Of a DNA stretch of 64,000 nucleotides, positions 55,580-64,000 are shown in pieces. Every line of letters begins with the position of its first letter. Position 1 is the stretch's first letter. Where the stretch lies: assembly GCA_035645555.1 (NCBI GenBank), contig DASQMI010000092.1:1-64000 (forward strand), written 5' to 3'. This DNA comes from Lysobacter_F sp035645555 (GTDB taxonomy: Bacteria > Pseudomonadota > Gammaproteobacteria > Xanthomonadales > Xanthomonadaceae). Under the pieces are notes generated by a model. That model worked only from the letters and a program-made list of their open reading frames with translations, was not told the DNA's origin and searched no databases. The position numbers and the translations under genes are program-made.

Positions 55580-58500
55580 TCACCGCCCCGGTTGCGTCAC
55601 CGTGATCGTGGCCGGCACCGCCTTGCCGACGCCGCGCAGCTCGGGGCGGTACATGTCCTCCACCAGCGACGGTGGCACCGTGTAGCTGCCGGGTGTCACC
55701 GCGCGCACCAGGTAGAACAGCTTGGCGGTGTCGCCGGAACCGAGCTTGAGCGCGGCCACGTAGCGGTCGTCGCGGAACTCCTCGTGGCGCAGCTCGGCGG
55801 CGCTCTCACGTTCGCTGAGCTCGATGCCGTCGATCACCACGCCGGCCCACTGCTTGGCGTCGCCGAGGTTGAAGTTCTCGACCTCGAGCCCGGCCGGCAG
55901 CAGTTCGGTCAGCAACGCATCGGGGATGTCGCGATGCGCGGTGATCGCCACTGCGACCACCAGCGCGTCGCCCTCGGCGAGCGTGCCGCCCGTCCACGGC
56001 TTGCCGTCGGTGGTGTAGTACGCGCGCTTGATGCCGATCAGGCGGTCGTCCGGCTCCGGCGCCTGGCGCGGCACGCCGGCCACCTCGAAGCTCGCGTACA
56101 GCGGCGTCGGTCCTTGCGGCAGGAACGCGACCCCGCGCTGCAGTGCGACGTGATCGAAGCGGCGCGCGATGTACTTCGCTGGGCCGGCGTCGGAGGCCGC
56201 GTCGCCGACCCGCCACTGTCCCGACAGCTGCTTGCGCTGGTCCGCCATCAACGCCTTGCCCAGCCGCGCCAGCGCGACCTGCTCCTGCGTGCTCAGCCAC
56301 AGCCAGCCGCCGCGCCGGCGGGCATCGAGCTCGCGGCTCAACGGCAGCAGGCGCGCATTCGACGCCGGCGTGGCGAAGCCGTGCGCCTGCACCAGCGCGA
56401 TCATCAGCGCGTCGTCGCGGATGCGGGTGCCGTAGTCGGCGAGGTACAGCGGCCGCGCTTCCGGATCGCGCGCGAACCCATCGGCGATCGCGCGCCGTCC
56501 GCGTGCCGCGTCGCCCTGCAGCGCGAGCGCAAGCCCCAGGTGCACCAGCGGCAAGCCGGTCAGGCTGTGCCGGCGGTCGTTGTCGTACAGCGCGCGCAGC
56601 GTGCCGAGCGGTGCGCGGTTGACCCGCGCCAGCACGTAGCCCGCATGCGCCTGGTAGGCGAACTTGAGGTGTTCGCGGCGGTCGTGCCCGTAGAAGCCGT
56701 TACCGCCCGACAGCAGGTCCTCGTTGAGCGCCTTCAGCGCCTTCTGCAACAGCGTCTCCGGCACCGCGAAGCCGGCCTCGCGCGCGTCGAGCAGGAACTC
56801 GGCGATGTACGGGGTCAGCACGACGTTGATGTAATCGTCGTCGCCCCACATCGAGAAGTGCCCCGACCCGATCTGCATGCCGGCCAGCCGCGCGAACGCA
56901 CCTTCCATGCGTACGCGGCGCGCCTTCGGGTCGAGCCCGTCGACCCCGAGCAGGCGCGCGGTGTCCTGGTCGAGCAGCAGCGCGGCGTAGCCCTTGCTGG
57001 TGGTCTGCTCGGCGCAGCCGTACGGGTACTGCAACGCACCGGCGAGCGCACTGCCGAACGGGATCGGCGGCAACGGGCTGACCGCCAGGCGTGCGCTGAC
57101 CGAATCGGGCATCAGGCCTTCGGCGATCTCCTCGCCCATCCGGATTGTCGCCAGTGAATCGAGCACCTGCGAGCGCGAGCGCACCACCGCCGGCCATGCC
57201 GGCCGCACCGGCACGTCGTGGCGGCGGTCGACGCGGAAGCCGTTGCCCTCCACACGCACCCGGACCTGCGCGGTGGTGTAGCCCTCGCGCGCGGCCAGCG
57301 GGAACGTCAGCGTTGCCTTCTGCTGCGGCGCGAGCCCGACGGTGCGCTCGCCCTCGCCCACGGCCAGCGGACCAATGCCGTCCACGCGCACCGCGAACTC
57401 GCCCGGCTTGCCGGTGAAGTTCTGCACGTCCAGCGTCACGTTCGACCGGTCGCCCGGCGCCAGCACGCGCGGCAGGCTGGCCTCGGCGAGCAGCGGCGCG
57501 CGCACTACGGTCTCCTGCGCCTTGCTGCCGTAGCGGCCACCGGCGAACACCAGCGCGGATACCCGCAGGGTGCCGTTGAAATCCGGCACTGGCAGGCGGA
57601 TGCGCGCAAGCCCCTTCGCGTCGAGTTTCACCGGACCGACGAACAGGTCGACCGTCTGCACCCGCGCGGTGGGCCGCCGCGCCTGCGGCAGCGGCTGCAG
57701 CGCCATGTCGCCGCCGAAACGGATGCGCGCCACGCCGCCGTCGAAGCTCTCGATCACCCGGCCGTAGACGTCGTACGCGTCCACGCCGAGCCGGCGCTGC
57801 GCGAAGAAGTGCCCGGCTGCGTCCGGCACCGGGAAACGGGTGATGTTGAGGATGCCAAGGTCGACCGCCGACACGGTGACGTAGGCCTCCTGCCCGGCCA
57901 GCGCGGGCGCGGCGACGGTGAGCGGCATCTCGCGCTCCGGGCGCATCTGCTTCGGCACCGACAGGCCGACCGGCACCACCCGCGAGCGACGGTCCATCGG
58001 CACGTGCGCGACACCGACCGCGCGCGCCGGCGTGATCTTGCTGGCCGCACTGCCGCCGCGGAACACCAGCGCAGTGACGTAGACATCGTGGCGCTCCCAG
58101 TCCTGCGTCACCGGGATCTCGAACGTGCTGCCGGCCTTGGCATCGATCGCCTGCACGTACAGCATGCGGTCGCTTTCCACCATCAGCAGGCCCTTGCCCG
58201 GATGCGGCGGGGTCACCGTCACCTTGACCGTGTCACCGGCGCGATAGGCGGTTTTGTCGAGCGCGAGCTTGACCTTGTCCGGCCGCGCGTCGAGGCCGCG
58301 GTTCTGGTCGTCCCAGCTCCAGCCGGCGCGGAACGGATAGCGCGTGGTGAGCCGCGTGGCCGGGTCGTACACGTCGAGCCGGTACTCGCCCCATTCGACC
58401 GGGAACGCCAGCTTGGCGGGCGTGGCGCCGACATCCACCACACGCGTTTCCACCGCCTCGAAGCGGCGGGTGAACTCGTAGTCCCAGCCGCCGTCCTCGT

Positions 58501-60517
58501 CGTAAGCCCAGTGGTAGTCGCGATGCTCGCGGATCAGGGTGACGCGCAGGCCCTTGCCCGGGCGCGGTGCGCCGTCGCGGCCGTAGCGCGCGATCTGGAA
58601 GCCGGCGTCCACGTTCGCATCGCTGCCGTCCTCGTCGTCGAACAGCGGGCGCACGCCGACCAGCGCATCGGCCGGCCACAGCACGCGCTTGAGGCCGCGG
58701 TTGACGCTGCGGCCGCCGCTTTCGTAGACGCTGCCGGTGACGATCGCGGCGATCGGGCTGACCGGTTTCGCCTCCTTCGGCAGCACGATCGCCTGCTGCA
58801 GGCGGCCGTCGGCATCGAGCGTAGTGTCGAGCACGTCCTGCGCCTGCTTCGGCAGCGCCAGGGTCGGATCACCGAAGAACCAGCCCGGTAGCGACTCCAG
58901 CGGATGCTGTTCGACCGCCACCGCGAGCTTGGCGGTGAAGCGGTTGCCGGCCGCCGGCGCGCCGTACAGGTAGTCGGCTTCGACTGCGAGGCGCAGCGGC
59001 TCGCCCGGACGCAGCGTCTCCTGCGCGCCGAGCTCCAGCTTCAGGCGTTCCGGCAGGAACTCCTCGATGCGCAGGGCCATGCCCTGCACCGCCTCCTTGC
59101 TGCCAGGATCGGTGCGGAACTCGACCCGCCAGCGTCCGGTCGGCGCTTCCAGCGGGATCGTCTGCTCGTGGCGCACATAGCCCTGCGCGTTCGGCTGCAG
59201 GCGCGTTTCGATCAGCGCCTTGCCGTCCGGTTGCACGTAACGCACGAACACCGGCTGCAGCGGCTTGCCCGGCGTGTCGATGGGGTTGCCGTCGTGATCG
59301 CGCAGCAGCGCCGACAGCCGCACCGTCTCGCCCGGCCGGTACAGGTCGCGCCCCGACCAGGCGAACACGTCGAACCACGCCTGCTCGCGGCCGGCGACGG
59401 CGAACTCCGACAGATCCAGCGCCGGCTGGTTGAACGGCAGCATCGACACGTCATCGCCGCGACGCGCGATCAGCAAATGACCGGCATCGAGCCTGTAGTT
59501 CAGCAGCGCGTTGCCGTTGCGGTCGGTGGCGCCCTTCAGCAGCGGCTCGCCGGCGGCGTTGAGGATGCGCAGCTCGACCGCGTTGGCGGCCGCGCCGCTT
59601 TCCAGCGACGCGGTATGCACGAACAGTCGGTCGCGGTAGGCGCGCACGTGCACGCCGAGATCGCTGACGGTGAAGAACGCCGTCTCGTAGCGGTCCTTGA
59701 AGTCGCCGGCCTTCTTCATCACCGCGAAATACAGGCCCGGCTCCTGCAGCTCCTCGATGTCCTGCACCGGCAGGTAGGTCAGCACGCGCTCGTTGCGCTT
59801 GCCGCCGAGCACGAAGCGGTTGACGTAGACCGGTTCGGCCAGCCGCGAGATCGGCGTCGTCTCGCCGTGCTCGCTGTCGAGTTCCCAGCTGCCGCGACGG
59901 CCGCCGCGCTGGTATTCGGCGAAGAACTTCGGCAGTTCCTTCTCGCGCACGCGTAGGAACTCGACGTCGACCTCCGGCACGTTGATCGACACCACCGGCA
60001 GGCCGCGGCTGTCGCGTGCGGGCAGTACGCTGCCCTGCGAGGCAAAACCGACCACCGGGTCGAGCGGGCCGGTGTGGACCTCGCGTCGCACCTCGCGCCC
60101 GAGCCGCTGGCCGTCGGCGGCGGTGAGGCCGGCCTTCAGCGTGACCCGGTAGGTGCGGCTGGCCTGCACGTGGGGAAAGCGCAGCACCTTCGCGCCGTCG
60201 TCGAGCACCCAGCTGCCCGCAACCGGCGCGCCCTTCTCGTCGGCCACCGCGAGCAACGCGTCGAACGACTGGGTGCCCACCAGCGGCCGGCTGAACTCCA
60301 GCGCGATCGCCAGCGTGTCGCCTTGCTGGTCGGGATAGGCGGCCAGCAGTCCGAAGCCTTCGATGCTGGCGCGCTGCGCCTGGATCTTCTCGCCGCCCGG
60401 CGCGGGCAGCTGTCCGTCGGTATCGCGCCGGCAACCCGCCAGCGCCAGCACCGCGAGTCCGATCCACAGCCCCGCGCGCAGCCAGCCGGCGCGCGCTCCC
60501 CCTGCCATGCTGGACAT
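55580..60517 (-). CDS. Bacterial alpha-2-macroglobulin lipoprotein (YfhM type, with thioester)
   Basis: A 1,645-residue periplasmic lipoprotein that traps proteases. Lipobox 'LAVLALAGC' has cysteine 29. MG domains fill the first 1,100 residues, and the thioester motif is intact as C1168-A-E-Q in 'YPYGCAEQTTSKGYAALLL' (E. coli YfhM also has a thioester). The C-terminal part has the family's 'EVENFNLGDAKQWAGVVIDGIELSER' (in pieces) and 'LFYLVRAVTPGSYTVPP'. ATG 60517 has GGAG 8 bases upstream; the open frame before it continues into the gyrA end without similarity. It pairs with pbpC, probably as a defence that guards damaged envelope while PBP1C repairs it. Confidence 0.95.
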   Translation of the reverse strand: MSSMAGGARAGWLRAGLWIGLAVLALAGCRRDTDGQLPAPGGEKIQAQRASIEGFGLLAAYPDQQGDTLAIALEFSRPLVGTQSFDALLAVADEKGAPVAGSWVLDDGAKVLRFPHVQASRTYRVTLKAGLTAADGQRLGREVRREVHTGPLDPVVGFASQGSVLPARDSRGLPVVSINVPEVDVEFLRVREKELPKFFAEYQRGGRRGSWELDSEHGETTPISRLAEPVYVNRFVLGGKRNERVLTYLPVQDIEELQEPGLYFAVMKKAGDFKDRYETAFFTVSDLGVHVRAYRDRLFVHTASLESGAAANAVELRILNAAGEPLLKGATDRNGNALLNYRLDAGHLLIARRGDDVSMLPFNQPALDLSEFAVAGREQAWFDVFAWSGRDLYRPGETVRLSALLRDHDGNPIDTPGKPLQPVFVRYVQPDGKALIETRLQPNAQGYVRHEQTIPLEAPTGRWRVEFRTDPGSKEAVQGMALRIEEFLPERLKLELGAQETLRPGEPLRLAVEADYLYGAPAAGNRFTAKLAVAVEQHPLESLPGWFFGDPTLALPKQAQDVLDTTLDADGRLQQAIVLPKEAKPVSPIAAIVTGSVYESGGRSVNRGLKRVLWPADALVGVRPLFDDEDGSDANVDAGFQIARYGRDGAPRPGKGLRVTLIREHRDYHWAYDEDGGWDYEFTRRFEAVETRVVDVGATPAKLAFPVEWGEYRLDVYDPATRLTTRYPFRAGWSWDDQNRGLDARPDKVKLALDKTAYRAGDTVKVTVTPPHPGKGLLMVESDRMLYVQAIDAKAGSTFEIPVTQDWERHDVYVTALVFRGGSAASKITPARAVGVAHVPMDRRSRVVPVGLSVPKQMRPEREMPLTVAAPALAGQEAYVTVSAVDLGILNITRFPVPDAAGHFFAQRRLGVDAYDVYGRVIESFDGGVARIRFGGDMALQPLPQARRPTARVQTVDLFVGPVKLDAKGLARIRLPVPDFNGTLRVSALVFAGGRYGSKAQETVVRAPLLAEASLPRVLAPGDRSNVTLDVQNFTGKPGEFAVRVDGIGPLAVGEGERTVGLAPQQKATLTFPLAAREGYTTAQVRVRVEGNGFRVDRRHDVPVRPAWPAVVRSRSQVLDSLATIRMGEEIAEGLMPDSVSARLAVSPLPPIPFGSALAGALQYPYGCAEQTTSKGYAALLLDQDTARLLGVDGLDPKARRVRMEGAFARLAGMQIGSGHFSMWGDDDYINVVLTPYIAEFLLDAREAGFAVPETLLQKALKALNEDLLSGGNGFYGHDRREHLKFAYQAHAGYVLARVNRAPLGTLRALYDNDRRHSLTGLPLVHLGLALALQGDAARGRRAIADGFARDPEARPLYLADYGTRIRDDALMIALVQAHGFATPASNARLLPLSRELDARRRGGWLWLSTQEQVALARLGKALMADQRKQLSGQWRVGDAASDAGPAKYIARRFDHVALQRGVAFLPQGPTPLYASFEVAGVPRQAPEPDDRLIGIKRAYYTTDGKPWTGGTLAEGDALVVAVAITAHRDIPDALLTELLPAGLEVENFNLGDAKQWAGVVIDGIELSERESAAELRHEEFRDDRYVAALKLGSGDTAKLFYLVRAVTPGSYTVPPSLVEDMYRPELRGVGKAVPATITVTQPGR

Positions 60518-60561
60518 CGTGGCGTCTCCCGGCCCGGTCTGCGGCCAGTGTATAGCGCCCG

Positions 60562-60593
60562 AAAACGGGAACGCCGCCCGCAGGCGGCGTTCC
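60562..60593 (-). terminator. Rho-independent terminator of gyrA
   Basis: GGAACGCCGCC and its complement form an 11-bp perfect stem with a 4-base loop, 19 bases after the gyrA stop, followed on the minus strand by CGTTTTC. Confidence 0.85.
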
Positions 60594-60611
60594 AGTGAAC
60601 TGCGTGGGCGG

Positions 60612-63212
60612 TCAGACCAGCGGCGGGTCGACCGTCTCCGGCGCCGCCAGCGGGCCGGGCAGTTCGCTCGCGGCTTCCTCGTCCAGCGAGGCATCGACGC
60701 GCTCGACCGCCTGCAGGCATTCGCCGTCGCTCACGCGCATCAGGGTGACGCCCTGGGTGTTGCGACCGACCTGCGAGATCTCCGAGGCGCGCGTGCGCAC
60801 CAGGGTGCCGCGGTCGGAAATCAGCAGCACCTCGTGGTGGTCGGACAGCTGGATCGCACCGACCAGCTTGCCGTTGCGCGCGGTGGTCTGCAGCGCGATC
60901 ACGCCCTGGGTGCCGCGGCCCTTGCGCGGGTATTCCGCGACCGGGGTGCGCTTGCCGTAGCCGCGTTCGCTGGCGGTGAGGATATCGCCCTCGCCTTCGA
61001 CCACGATCAGGCTGACCACCTCCTCGCCATCGGCGAGCCGCATGCCGCGCACGCCGGTGGCGGTGCGGCCCATCGCGCGCACTTCGCTTTCGTCGAAGCG
61101 CACCGCCTTGCCGTTGCTGGCGAACAGCATGATGTCGCGCTTGCCGTCGGTGAGCGCCACGTCCACCAGCGCATCTCCGTCCTCCAGCGAGATGGCGATC
61201 TTGCCGCGTTGCAGGCGGAACGCGAACTCGGTCAGCGGCGTCTTCTTGACGGTGCCGTTGCGGGTGGCGAAGAACACGTACTGGCCGTCGCTGTACTCGC
61301 GCACCGGCAGCACCGCCTGCACCTGCTCGCCGGCTTCCAGCGGGATCCAGTTGATGATCGGGCGGCCGCGCGCGTTCGGCCCGGCTTCCGGCAACAGGTG
61401 CACCGGCAGCCAGAACACCCGGCCGGTGCTGGTGAACGTCAGCAGCGTGTCGTGCGTGTTCACCAGCCACAGCCGGTCGATGAAATCCTCTTCCTTGGTC
61501 ACCGCCGCCGCGCGCCCACGGCCACCGCGGCGCTGCGCGCGGTACGCCGTGACCGGCTGACGCTTGGCGTAACCGGCGTGCGACAGCGTCACCACCACGT
61601 CTTCCGGAGCGATCAGGTCGAGGATGTCGAGATCCTCCTCGCTGGCGCGGATTTCGCTGCGGCGGGCGTCGCCGAACTCTTCCTTCAGGTTCAGCAGCTC
61701 GGTACGGATCACCTCGCGCAGCCGGTCCGGGTTCTCGAGGATTTCGATCAGCGCGCGGATGGTTTCCAGCAGCTGCTTGTATTCGTCGGTGAGTTTGTCC
61801 TGCTCCAGCCCGGTCAGGCGGTGCAGACGCATCTCGAGGATCTGCTGTGCCTGCGTCTCGCTGAGCTGGTAACGCCCCTCGACCAGACCGATGCTGTCCG
61901 GCAGATCCTCCGGGCGCGACGCCTCGGCGCCGGCGGCGGCGAGCAGCGTCGACACCAGCCCCGGCTCCCAGGTGCGCGCGAGCATGCGCTCGCGCGCTTC
62001 CTGCGGCGTGGCCGAGGTCTTGATCAGGTCGATCATCTCGTCGATGTTGGCGAGCGCGACCGTGAGGCCTTCGAGGATGTGGGCGCGGTCGCGGGCCTTG
62101 CGCAGCTCGAAGATCGTGCGGCGGGTCACCACCTCGCGGCGGTGGCGCACGAAGCACTCGAGCATCTGCTTGAGGTTGAGCACCTGCGGCCGGCCGTCGA
62201 CCAGCGCCACCATGTTGACGCCGAACACCGACTCCATCTGGGTCTGCTGATAGAGGTTGTTCAGCACCACGTCGGCGGATTCGCCGCGCTTGACCTCGAT
62301 GTAGATGCGCATGCCGTCCTTGTCGGACTCGTCGCGCAGCTCGCTGATGCCCTCGAGCTTCTTTTCCTTGACCAGCTCGGCGATCTTCTCGATCAGCCGG
62401 GCTTTGTTGACCATGTACGGGATCTCGGTGACGACGATCGCCTCACGGCCGGTCGAATCGTTCACCTCGATCGTGGCGCGCGCGCGCATGCGCACGCGGC
62501 CACGGCCGGTGCGGTAGGCGGCCACGATGCCGGCGGTGCCGTTGATGATGCCGGCTGTGGGGAAATCCGGCCCCGGGATGTACTGCATCAGGCCGTCGAC
62601 GTCGATCGACGGGTCGTCGATCAGCGCGATCAGCGCGTCCACCACCTCGGACAGGTTGTGCGGCGGAATGTTGGTGGCCATGCCGACCGCGATGCCGGCC
62701 GAGCCGTTGACCAGCAGGTTCGGCACCCGCGTCGGCAGGACGGTGGGCTCGAGCTCCTTCTCGTCGTAGTTCGGCTGGAAGTCGACCGTGTCCTTGTCGA
62801 TGTCGGCCAGCAGTTCGTGCGACAGGCGCGACATGCGCGCCTCGGTGTAACGCATCGCCGCCGCGTTGTCGCCGTCGATCGAGCCGAAGTTGCCCTGCCC
62901 GTCCACCAGCAGGTAGCGCAGCGAGAACGGCTGCGCCATGCGCACCAGGGTGTCGTACACCGCCGAGTCGCCGTGCGGGTGGTACTTACCGATCACGTCA
63001 CCGACGATTCGCGCCGACTTGTAGTACGGCTTGTTGCTGTGCGCGCCGAGCTCGTTCATCGCGTACAGCACGCGGCGGTGCACCGGCTTCAGGCCGTCGC
63101 GCACGTCCGGAAGCGCGCGGCCGACGATCACGCTCATCGCGTAATCGAGGTAGCTGCGGCGCATCTCGTCTTCGAGGTTGACGGGGATGATTTCCTTGGC
63201 GAGTTCGGCCAT
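60612..63212 (-). CDS. gyrA: DNA gyrase subunit A
   Basis: The 866-residue subunit cuts and rejoins DNA. Catalytic Y122 lies in 'AAAMRYTEARMSRL'. The quinolone-determining region reads 'HPHGDSAVYDTLVRMAQ', with S83 and D87 as in sensitive E. coli. The C-terminal half has the six beta-pinwheel blades with the GyrA box 'RGGRGRAAAVTKEEDF' (close to QRRGGKG; the preceding residues are AQ). Length and start (MAELAKEIIPVNLEDEMRRSY) are normal. mtnA lies 270 bases upstream on the same strand. Confidence 0.97.
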   Translation of the reverse strand: MAELAKEIIPVNLEDEMRRSYLDYAMSVIVGRALPDVRDGLKPVHRRVLYAMNELGAHSNKPYYKSARIVGDVIGKYHPHGDSAVYDTLVRMAQPFSLRYLLVDGQGNFGSIDGDNAAAMRYTEARMSRLSHELLADIDKDTVDFQPNYDEKELEPTVLPTRVPNLLVNGSAGIAVGMATNIPPHNLSEVVDALIALIDDPSIDVDGLMQYIPGPDFPTAGIINGTAGIVAAYRTGRGRVRMRARATIEVNDSTGREAIVVTEIPYMVNKARLIEKIAELVKEKKLEGISELRDESDKDGMRIYIEVKRGESADVVLNNLYQQTQMESVFGVNMVALVDGRPQVLNLKQMLECFVRHRREVVTRRTIFELRKARDRAHILEGLTVALANIDEMIDLIKTSATPQEARERMLARTWEPGLVSTLLAAAGAEASRPEDLPDSIGLVEGRYQLSETQAQQILEMRLHRLTGLEQDKLTDEYKQLLETIRALIEILENPDRLREVIRTELLNLKEEFGDARRSEIRASEEDLDILDLIAPEDVVVTLSHAGYAKRQPVTAYRAQRRGGRGRAAAVTKEEDFIDRLWLVNTHDTLLTFTSTGRVFWLPVHLLPEAGPNARGRPIINWIPLEAGEQVQAVLPVREYSDGQYVFFATRNGTVKKTPLTEFAFRLQRGKIAISLEDGDALVDVALTDGKRDIMLFASNGKAVRFDESEVRAMGRTATGVRGMRLADGEEVVSLIVVEGEGDILTASERGYGKRTPVAEYPRKGRGTQGVIALQTTARNGKLVGAIQLSDHHEVLLISDRGTLVRTRASEISQVGRNTQGVTLMRVSDGECLQAVERVDASLDEEAASELPGPLAAPETVDPPLV

Positions 63213-63404
63213 CAGGATTCCGTTGGATTGGGCGTCGCGCGGGTGGGCCCGCGGCCTGCGAGGAAGACGGTGTTCGCTCGTTCAGGCGGCCGCCGGAGCG
63301 CCGCTGCGGACGGCCCGCGCAGACGCCTGAAAAAGACAGGAAATCCTACCACGGAACGGCCGCTCGAACGACGCCGTTTTTTCGCAGAAACAAGCACTTG
63401 CGCG

Positions 63405-63430
63405 CCCCGCAACGGGGTGCGCCGGCGCAC
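63405..63430. other. Two adjacent hairpins between mtnA and gyrA
   Basis: CCCCG-CAA-CGGGG (63405-63417) is followed directly by the palindrome GTGCGCCGGCGCAC (63417-63430). They lie 50-75 bases past the mtnA stop and before the gyrA leader; they may end the mtnA transcript, though no T-run is seen. Confidence 0.4.
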
Positions 63431-63481
63431 TTGGGGATGGCGCCGGAACGGCGTCGTGCCGGCACCCAGACGCCGGACGGC

Positions 63482-64000
63482 TCAGCCGCCGAACGCCGCG
63501 CGCAGCGCCTGCTCGTCGGGGCGTTCGATCACCCCGCGTTCGGTCACGATCACGTCGATCAGCTCGTGCGGCGTGACGTCGAACACCGGGTTCCAGGCGC
63601 CCACCTGTTCCGCCGCGGTACGCACGCCGCCGAGCGCGAACAGTTCGGCGGCGTCGCGCTCCTCGATGTGGATGGCGTCGCCTGACGGCGTGTCGAGGTC
63701 CACCGTGGACGACGGCGCGGCGACCATGAACTTGACGCCGTGGTGGCGCGCGGCGATCGCGAGCTGGTAGGTGCCGATCTTGTTGGCGGTATCGCCGTTG
63801 GCGCAGATGCGGTCCGCGCCGACGATCACCCACTGCACTGCACCGGTCTTCATCAGGTGCGCTGCGGCGGCGTCGGCGATCAGCACCGGCGCGATGCCGT
63901 CCTGCTGCAGTTCCCACACGGTCAGCCGCGCGCCCTGCAGCCAGGGCCGGGTCTCGCCGGCATACACGCGTTCCACCCGCCCCTGCGCCACGCCCGCGCG
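63482..64000 (-). CDS. mtnA: Methylthioribose-1-phosphate isomerase, C-terminal part (cut by window edge)
   Basis: The open frame runs off the right end, so only about 172 C-terminal residues are seen. 'VYAGETRPWLQGARLTVWEL', 'WVIVGADRICANGDTANKIGTY' (with the catalytic aspartate of GAD-R-I) and 'NPVFDVTPHELIDVIVTERGVI' are typical of MtnA, the aldose-ketose isomerase of the methionine salvage pathway. The catalytic cysteine is outside. Its place next to gyrA is known in xanthomonads. It is a second methionine-cycle gene in the window besides metH. Confidence 0.94.
   Translation of the reverse strand, partial: RAGVAQGRVERVYAGETRPWLQGARLTVWELQQDGIAPVLIADAAAAHLMKTGAVQWVIVGADRICANGDTANKIGTYQLAIAARHHGVKFMVAAPSSTVDLDTPSGDAIHIEERDAAELFALGGVRTAAEQVGAWNPVFDVTPHELIDVIVTERGVIERPDEQALRAAFGG

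Noticed and set aside
62940..62975. Quinolone-resistance change in GyrA
   Set aside because: The determining region has S83 and D87, the sensitive residues.

Overview
The window is a 64 kb piece of a high-GC gammaproteobacterial chromosome. The genes look like Lysobacteraceae (Xanthomonadaceae), for example a Lysobacter or Luteimonas relative: metH split into two genes, a 1,658-residue NAD-glutamate dehydrogenase, the nudJ-mnmA-hflD order, a MarR-like HxlR switch, and intergenic GTAGGAGCGGCTTCAGCCGCGA-type and GGGATTCG-type repeats. It is almost wholly core metabolism and housekeeping. I see no prophage, IS transposase, CRISPR array, tRNA or rRNA gene. Genes are tightly packed, often with 4-nt ATGA or GTGA overlaps.

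Layout. 1-6.3 kb is the N-degron neighbourhood: trxB (3' part), two acyltransferase-fold genes, aat, infA, a small exported protein, and then clpA and clpS on the other strand. Aat, ClpS and ClpA are the enzymes of the Leu/N-degron pathway. 6.3-9.1 kb holds a small exported protein followed by nudJ-mnmA-hflD. 9.1-12.3 kb is acnA, whose last 19 codons and stop are repeated 157 bp downstream across a hairpin-rich segment. 12.3-21.8 kb carries a small lipoprotein, fadD, nadK, gdhB and an acyl-CoA dehydrogenase. 21.8-26.6 kb is an ArsR-methyltransferase regulator coupled to the two metH genes. 26.6-27.1 kb is a 96-bp tandem array of paired palindromes.

27.1-31.9 kb (minus strand) carries a DUF2058 protein, slyX, ugd, two FKBP-type prolyl isomerases and a membrane-anchored glutathione peroxidase. 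32.0-35.3 kb is a self-contained GntR-ABC transporter operon with a palindromic operator over its promoter. 35.3-38.3 kb has fumC and purB. 38.3-43.1 kb has a nitronate monooxygenase-like gene plus gst, divergent from hxlR-VOC-roxA-GNAT, with a double palindrome between them. 43.1-48.8 kb is sucA-sucB-lpdA (2-oxoglutarate dehydrogenase complex), with a structured leader before sucA and GGGATTC repeats on both sides of lpdA. 49-53.2 kb has a LOG-family gene, acuI, a CheY-like regulator, the hsp20-dnaJ pair and a peroxiredoxin. 53.2-60.5 kb is pbpC with a thioester-bearing bacterial alpha-2-macroglobulin. 60.6-64 kb has gyrA and the 3' part of mtnA.

The features that routine annotation would miss are mostly non-coding: the acnA tail duplication, which looks like an integration scar with a regenerated 3' end; the 96-bp array with two identical outer units; the terminator-like leader of sucA; and three palindromic operators placed on divergent or operon promoters.
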